This document shows, piece by piece, positions 22,199 through 25,799 of a stretch of DNA of 25,799 nt. A program made the position numbers and the translations under genes. The notes beneath the pieces were generated by a model. The model saw only the letters and a program-made list of their open reading frames with translations, was not told the DNA's origin and did no database searches. The stretch's first letter is position 1. Each line of letters begins with the position of its first letter. The stretch comes from a virus: IMG/VR virus record IMGVR_UViG_3300007734_000519, positions 1 through 25,799 of that record; one strand, written 5' to 3'.

Positions 22199-22747
22199 TT
22201 ACCTCGTATTGCTTTCGTTGATTCGGCGTGTGGTGTAGCCATCAACTTCTTTAACGACTTTCAGCACCGCTTCCTCAACCATAGCCTGATTGTTTTTAAC
22301 TGCGCCGTAAAGAATACGAGAACGAGTAGTGCCACGCTTGCTTTTTGTTTTCAAATGCTTATCTAAATTGTTTATGAATGTTGAATTTTTTGATTCGTAT
22401 GTGCCGATACCTGCCGAGTCATAAACTTGACCGCCACCGTCCATCTGTTGAATACGCAGAATCCCGTAGCCACCTTTGGCGGTCTTGCGGACGAAACCAC
22501 CTGATTTTGCTTGAACAGTTTTGCTTGACGCTCGATACGCTGGCATCCGTTTGACACCAACACGCCCACCTGAACTATGCCAATTTTCTAGCGGAGGCGC
22601 AGTCGGAAACCGTGACCCAACTAGATCAGCCAACGGTTTCGCAGCGTCAGCCAACTTGGTTTTGAACTCGTTAAATAGTTCTTTCTCATAGTTCTTTAGA
22701 TAAAACAGTGTCTCGTTTATCCCGTAGAACTTGATTTCGCTTTGCAT
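22199..22747 (-). CDS. HK97 gp10-like tail/neck protein (tentative)
   Basis: A 182-aa basic protein. The N-terminal helices (EFKTKLADAAKPLADLVGSR), then FPTAPPLENW followed by a basic SGGRVGVKRMP segment, and later LRIQQMDGGGQVYDSAGIG resemble actinophage gp10-like neck/tail-completion proteins. Such genes normally stand between connector and tail terminator, where none is present in this window, but here the gene lies between the chaperones and the tape measure. The start has only a poor ribosome site and may be coupled to the frameshifted chaperone end 16 bases upstream. The family call is by pattern only. Confidence 0.5.
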   Translation of the reverse strand: MQSEIKFYGINETLFYLKNYEKELFNEFKTKLADAAKPLADLVGSRFPTAPPLENWHSSGGRVGVKRMPAYRASSKTVQAKSGGFVRKTAKGGYGILRIQQMDGGGQVYDSAGIGTYESKNSTFINNLDKHLKTKSKRGTTRSRILYGAVKNNQAMVEEAVLKVVKEVDGYTTRRINESNTR

Positions 22748-22763
22748 AGGCGCACATCATACT

Positions 22764-23185
22764 TTATTTGCGCCTACGATTCGCTTGCTTTACAACCCAA
22801 CGCTGATACGCCAACATCGTTTCCAACATCTCCTCGCTCTCAGCAAGCAATAAAGATGGCGCAATATGATACTCGTGCGCTAGATGAGCGATCAGCCAAT
22901 GCGCTGAATCGTCACCGAACTTTATTCTTTTGGGGAATCACCCTCGTCTCGTGGCGTAACCTGAGCGACAGTCGCAATCCAGTCAGGGTCAAACTTTAGT
23001 TTTGTTTTGCCTCTGTGTGTGAGAGCAGACCAAGCAAGCCAAGCAAGATCGGTCAAACGCATCTCAGTTTCAAGACGAACAACAGAGCGTTGCCAAGTTC
23101 TCTCGAACCCTACGAAGTCAGCGAACACCGCATCAACGGGCTCAATAGTGCCGTCAAGATATTCGACTTGTAAAGCAATTTTCAT
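22764..23185 (-). CDS. Tail assembly chaperone, -1 frameshift product (G-T type)
   Basis: Reading from 23185 and shifting back one base on CCCAAAA (22928-22934) joins the upstream frame to a second open frame ending at 22764. The fused product is 140 aa; after the shift it reads KRIKFGDDSAHWLIAHLAHE, then a helical region with MLAYQRWVVKQ and a basic NRRRK end. Length and composition fit the longer partner of siphoviral tail-assembly chaperones such as lambda gpGT. The second frame has no own start, so expression needs the shift. The 422-base span plus one re-read base is exactly 141 codons. Confidence 0.85.
22922..23185 (-). CDS. Tail assembly chaperone, short form (G type)
   Basis: An 87-aa protein, the unshifted product. 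It begins with a strand segment MKIALQVEYLDGTIEPVDAV, followed by helices including ERTWQRSVVRLETEM and LAWLAWSALTHRGK, and ends in an acidic tail. This pattern, and its place between major tail protein and tape measure, identify the short chaperone that coats the tape measure during tail assembly. A GGAGACAG ribosome site stands before the ATG. Confidence 0.85.
   Translation of the reverse strand: MKIALQVEYLDGTIEPVDAVFADFVGFERTWQRSVVRLETEMRLTDLAWLAWSALTHRGKTKLKFDPDWIATVAQVTPRDEGDSPKE
22928..22934 (-). other. Programmed -1 ribosomal frameshift site
   Basis: The minus strand reads C CCA AAA in the short chaperone frame, a canonical X-XXY-YYZ heptamer, one codon before the stop codon. The stop lies three bases after the heptamer. 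Confidence 0.85.
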
Positions 23186-23211
23186 TACTGTCTCCTTCTA
23201 TTTGATTTTGA

Positions 23212-23619
23212 TTACGCAGTTGCCTTAGTCAAAACACCACCAGTGAAACTTAGACTTGTCATTGCCAACTCACCAACGGATGCTGCTACAGGTGTGTGCG
23301 CTGCAAGGAATGTCCCAGTCAAGGTATAGGAAGGGTTAGTTGCGCTAACAGCAGACGAAGTTGGTTTAATTACAACAGTTGTTGTCGTTCCAACAAGTGG
23401 ATAAATAGTTGCTTCAACATTTGCTGCTGCGAAGTCTTGCATAAACTCGATATCAAGCGAATTGTTTTGCAGACCACCAGCGAACTTGTGCCCTGTGCTG
23501 CCAAATGCTGTTGTCTCAACGCTGTCAATCTCATAGTTCAATGTCACGCTGTTGGCGTGGTCGCTGAGCGCAATCGAGTTTACTGTGATTGAAGCATCTG
23601 TTAAAACTAAAACTGCCAT
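23212..23619 (-). CDS. Major tail (tube) protein
   Basis: A 135-aa beta-rich protein with the pattern of short siphoviral tube proteins in actinophages: VLTDASITVNSIALSDHANS, then SVETTAFGSTGHKFAGGLQNN, SLDIEFMQDFAAANVEATIY, and strands to the end. The VETTAFG and GL..NS elements are typical. It would stack as hexameric rings around the tape measure. It stands directly before the chaperone genes and after the tail terminator and the 56-aa gene, as usual. Confidence 0.85.
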   Translation of the reverse strand: MAVLVLTDASITVNSIALSDHANSVTLNYEIDSVETTAFGSTGHKFAGGLQNNSLDIEFMQDFAAANVEATIYPLVGTTTTVVIKPTSSAVSATNPSYTLTGTFLAAHTPVAASVGELAMTSLSFTGGVLTKATA

Positions 23620-23621
23620 AA

Positions 23622-23792
23622 CTATTTGTCGCTTTCTTTTGGTTCTTGTTTGGAAACTTTAACATTAACTTCAGCCAAATGTCCACCATCAACAAGCGCA
23701 GCAACATTCAAACCTTCAAGATCATCGCTTGAAATGTTTGAGCCTTGTGCGCCGAGTGTGCAATTCTCGCTGATGATTTTATAGTTTGCCAT
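23622..23792 (-). CDS. 56-aa conserved head-tail-region protein
   Basis: A short gene with ATG at 23790-23792 and TAG at 23622-23624. The product begins MANYKIISENCTLGAQGSNI, followed by an acidic segment and a strand LAEVNVKVSKQEP. Small proteins with this opening occur between tail terminator and tube protein in actinophages. The function is unknown; it may be a minor virion or assembly factor. Confidence 0.75.
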   Translation of the reverse strand: MANYKIISENCTLGAQGSNISSDDLEGLNVAALVDGGHLAEVNVKVSKQEPKESDK

Positions 23793-23800
23793 CGTTTGTC

Positions 23801-24208
23801 CTATCCGTGAACTGTTACTTGGAACTGTATCTGTAAAAACTCTGCGTCAGCAGAACTTAAACTCGTAATGTTCGCACCTGATGGTAGCACCAAAGTTCGG
23901 CACACGCCACCAAGCGTTTTGTCTCCTTCAATCGCAGCACGAACACTTTTCGCACCCGAATAAGAAAGATAATCGTCAAGCGTTGCGAAAGCGTTTCTGT
24001 CCGTGTATCTGCCCACGATCACATACACACTCCAATCCATAACAACATTCCCACCTTGAAACGCTTTGTGATATTCGATGCGGTTAAGAACAGGAAAGCC
24101 GACAGGCGGATTCAACTGCTCAGGCTGATAGGTGGAAGTCCTAAGCCCCGAAATTGTGGCGAGCCTTGTAGCCAGCCCTGTAGCGACCTGAGAAACTGTT
24201 GCTGCCAT
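23801..24208 (-). CDS. Tail terminator-like protein
   Basis: A 135-aa protein with an N-terminal helix (MAATVSQVATGLATRLATI), a short linker, and strands (DWSVYVIVGRY, GGVCRTLVLPSGANI, AEFLQIQFQVTVHG) that fit the tail-terminator/tail-completion fold. It shares one base with the connector gene (24208). In siphoviruses the terminator caps the tube and links it to the head. The place between connector and tube protein supports the call. Confidence 0.7.
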   Translation of the reverse strand: MAATVSQVATGLATRLATISGLRTSTYQPEQLNPPVGFPVLNRIEYHKAFQGGNVVMDWSVYVIVGRYTDRNAFATLDDYLSYSGAKSVRAAIEGDKTLGGVCRTLVLPSGANITSLSSADAEFLQIQFQVTVHG

Positions 24209-24810
24209 TAGGCGATACCGAAACGGCGATATTGTGAAAGCAAATCACGCACATCAGGATCAACAGCCCGAACCGTGATCGCCATATCAGCAAAACCGAC
24301 AACACCTAGCGCAGCGTTTAAGCGTGCGAACTGTCGCATAGCGAGCAAAATACAGGCTTGGTTAATGTCGTCAGGTATCGAATCCCAACCCCAAAACGCT
24401 GTTACCTGAACCGTCTCAAAAGATGGTGTCGTCAATAAAGGAAACGTTGCGCCACCAACCATACGAGCAGACTCATATGGGCGTGCAAAGATCGGCACAT
24501 TTCGTGGCTGTAAAACATAATCAGTTCCCTGTGTCAGCGTGGTCGCATAAGTGCCATCGCCTGCCGAGTCAATCTTGATCGTGACAGAAGTGTTTGCTAC
24601 ATCTCGCCCAAAGATTAAAAGATATTCGTCATAAGAATACATCGGGATAGCGGTGCTACTCGTCTTGTAAAAGAACCTGCCACAGTAGCCATCTATGCGC
24701 CGAGAAGCGGATTCAATAGCATTTTCGAGAAGTGTGTCATCGGTTGAATCGGTTATGCGTAAAGCCGATTTGATTTCCGCAAGAGTGCAATAACCGTTCA
24801 AGATTGCCAT
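24208..24810 (-). CDS. Head-tail connector protein (gp6-like)
   Basis: A 200-aa protein whose N-terminus (CTLAEIKSALRITDSTDDTL then ENAIESASRRIDGYCGRFFY) is the classic opening of the phage gp6-like head-tail connector family. The middle has strands with YLLIFGRDVANTSVTIKID and a proline-rich segment; the end has helices beginning DDINQACILLAMRQFARL. It would form the ring under the portal. It follows the capsid gene and a small protein, the expected place. Confidence 0.88.
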   Translation of the reverse strand: MAILNGYCTLAEIKSALRITDSTDDTLLENAIESASRRIDGYCGRFFYKTSSTAIPMYSYDEYLLIFGRDVANTSVTIKIDSAGDGTYATTLTQGTDYVLQPRNVPIFARPYESARMVGGATFPLLTTPSFETVQVTAFWGWDSIPDDINQACILLAMRQFARLNAALGVVGFADMAITVRAVDPDVRDLLSQYRRFGIA

Positions 24811-24813
24811 AGA

Positions 24814-25014
24814 TCAAACTTTCTTTTTCTTGCCACGCTTTACCACAGCAGTTTCAACCTCAGGCTCAATCGAAGCAATCTCAACTTCTGACTGATACTT
24901 GTGATCGAAACCGAGTTCACGCAACGCAGCATCAACCGCTTCGACACGATCTTTTAATCCCCTGCGTTCGTAGCCTGCTCGCTCTGTAAGAAGTGCATCA
25001 ATTTGTTTACTCAT
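24814..25014 (-). CDS. Small coiled-coil protein after the capsid gene
   Basis: A 66-aa protein with a helical N-terminus (MSKQIDALLTERAGYERRGL then KDRVEAVDAALRELG), an acidic middle and a KRGKKKKV tail. Very similar short proteins follow the capsid gene in many actinophages; their role is not established. It starts 20 bases after the UUCG hairpin. Confidence 0.75.
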   Translation of the reverse strand: MSKQIDALLTERAGYERRGLKDRVEAVDAALRELGFDHKYQSEVEIASIEPEVETAVVKRGKKKKV

Positions 25015-25034
25015 AATTGCCCCATAAATAGTTG

Positions 25035-25070
25035 AAGGTTGCTGATACCCCGAAGGATACCAGCAACCTT
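25035..25070 (-). terminator. UUCG-capped hairpin after the capsid gene
   Basis: On the minus strand AAGGTTGCTG pairs perfectly with CAGCAACCTT; the stem continues with two G-U and four more pairs to a C(TTCG)G tetraloop, in all 16 pairs. The following bases (CAACTATTTAT) lack a solid U-run. It lies 22 bases after the capsid stop, so it may partly terminate or protect the abundant capsid message. Confidence 0.75.
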
Positions 25071-25092
25071 ACAACAATTCAGTTTAATCAAC

Positions 25093-25799
25093 TTAGAAAG
25101 TTGGTGTGACCAATCCTGTGCCGTTGATTTGTGCCCAAGCGTTCGGGTAACGATTTGCTGTAAATGCAACGTAACCGTAAACGATCATAGTGACATCAAG
25201 TTCAGCAGCCTTTGGTTGTTCAAAGCGCAACATCATTGGTTCGCCTGCACCCTGTTCCCACAGGTGAAGTTCTTGCGAGTTGCCAATGTAGATGGTGTCT
25301 TGGTCTGTGCCAGCACCTTTGTTTGTTGCAACTGTTGCGTCTGTGTAAACAGGCAAGCCCAAAATGCTGTAACCAGAGTTGCCGTATTGAGCAGCACCTT
25401 GACCGTAAGCGTATGCAGGCTGACCTGAACTCGATGGTGTTGGAACAGCAAGTGGTCGTGATTGACCATCTACTGCTGCCAAGATGAAACCAAGTCGGCG
25501 TGGGTGCATAATGATTACATTCGGTCCAGCAAAGAATGTTGTCTGAACTTTGACGATTGCATCAACAATTTTTGGGTAGAGTTCCGCAACTGTTGGCGAA
25601 GCGTCTGTGTAAGTCACTGCTTGTCCTGCTGACGAGAACAATTCAGCAACAACAGCCGTGTTCAAAACTGTGTGGTATGAAGAAACAAGGTCAGCCATTA
25701 CAAGGCTGTCAATGTTTGTTCCACGCTCAAGTGCTTGACGAGAAACATTCTGCTGACCAGCAAAAGTCTTGACGGTAAGATCAAGTTTTGTGTCGTCCA
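25093..25799 (-). CDS. Major capsid protein, C-terminal part (runs off the window)
   Basis: The last 234 residues of a longer protein; the frame is open to the right edge, so the internal ATG at 25698 is not the start. It begins DDTKLDLTVKTFAGQQNVSR, then QALERGTNIDSLVMADL, which matches the entry to the A-domain in HK97-fold capsids. FAGPNVIIMHPRRLGFILAA and GYSILGLPVYTDATV follow, and the end has a DVTMIVYGYVAFTANRYPNAW strand. It would assemble as hexamers and pentamers. Context with connector and tail genes downstream supports it. Confidence 0.85.
   Translation of the reverse strand, partial: DDTKLDLTVKTFAGQQNVSRQALERGTNIDSLVMADLVSSYHTVLNTAVVAELFSSAGQAVTYTDASPTVAELYPKIVDAIVKVQTTFFAGPNVIIMHPRRLGFILAAVDGQSRPLAVPTPSSSGQPAYAYGQGAAQYGNSGYSILGLPVYTDATVATNKGAGTDQDTIYIGNSQELHLWEQGAGEPMMLRFEQPKAAELDVTMIVYGYVAFTANRYPNAWAQINGTGLVTPTF

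Noticed and set aside
1-25799. CRISPR array, insertion sequence, integrase, attachment site
   Set aside because: No regularly spaced repeats, transposase or integrase motifs, or tRNA-end duplications were found.

Overview
The window reads as one continuous stretch of a tailed-phage (siphovirus-type) genome. Every credible gene lies on the minus strand, so transcription runs from about 25799 down to 1. The best clue to the host is a WhiB-family [4Fe-4S] regulator at 8947-9198, a family confined to Actinobacteria and their phages. Moderate base composition, Thr-rich secreted protein style and tail proteins of the kind common in aquatic metagenomic phages make a freshwater or marine actinobacteriophage likely; this is inference. 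No integrase, repressor, tRNA, CRISPR array or DNA polymerase was found.

Late block, 25799 to 12421: truncated major capsid protein, a strong UUCG-capped hairpin, a small coiled-coil protein, head-tail connector, tail terminator, a 56-aa conserved protein, major tail (tube) protein, a tail-assembly chaperone pair with a canonical CCCAAAA -1 slippery site, a gp10-like protein, an 827-aa tape measure protein, a minor tail protein, two small beta-rich tail proteins, two tandem glycine-rich adhesin-like proteins, and a conserved 113-aa protein. After these come a secreted PA14/mucin-like protein and a lysis cassette (two holin-like proteins, an M15-type endolysin, a membrane/coiled-coil protein). 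A hairpin at 12350-12369 probably closes this block.

Recombination and small-gene block, 12274 to 3728: unknown small genes, a YqaJ/lambda-exonuclease-like nuclease and a single-strand annealing protein, WhiB, two further nuclease-like proteins, a possible helicase-loader-like zinc protein, and a secreted lytic transglycosylase behind a 346-nt leader. A run of tightly coupled small genes of unknown role follows. Three genes share an unusual leader: a short hairpin with a changing stem, directly followed by AGTTCAAGAGGAGGACTTA. At two of them a TAAAGTGT -10-like element precedes it.

Left block, 3726 to 59: translationally coupled genes for a ParB-N/DNA-methyltransferase fusion, a GNAT/2-oxoglutarate dioxygenase fusion and a compact fold-type-II PLP enzyme, then an HNH endonuclease. 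The first three look like a DNA (or other macromolecule) hypermodification pathway and are the most novel content. HNH genes often flank the terminase, so the packaging genes probably continue to the left and, on a circularly joined genome, lead on to the capsid gene at the right edge.
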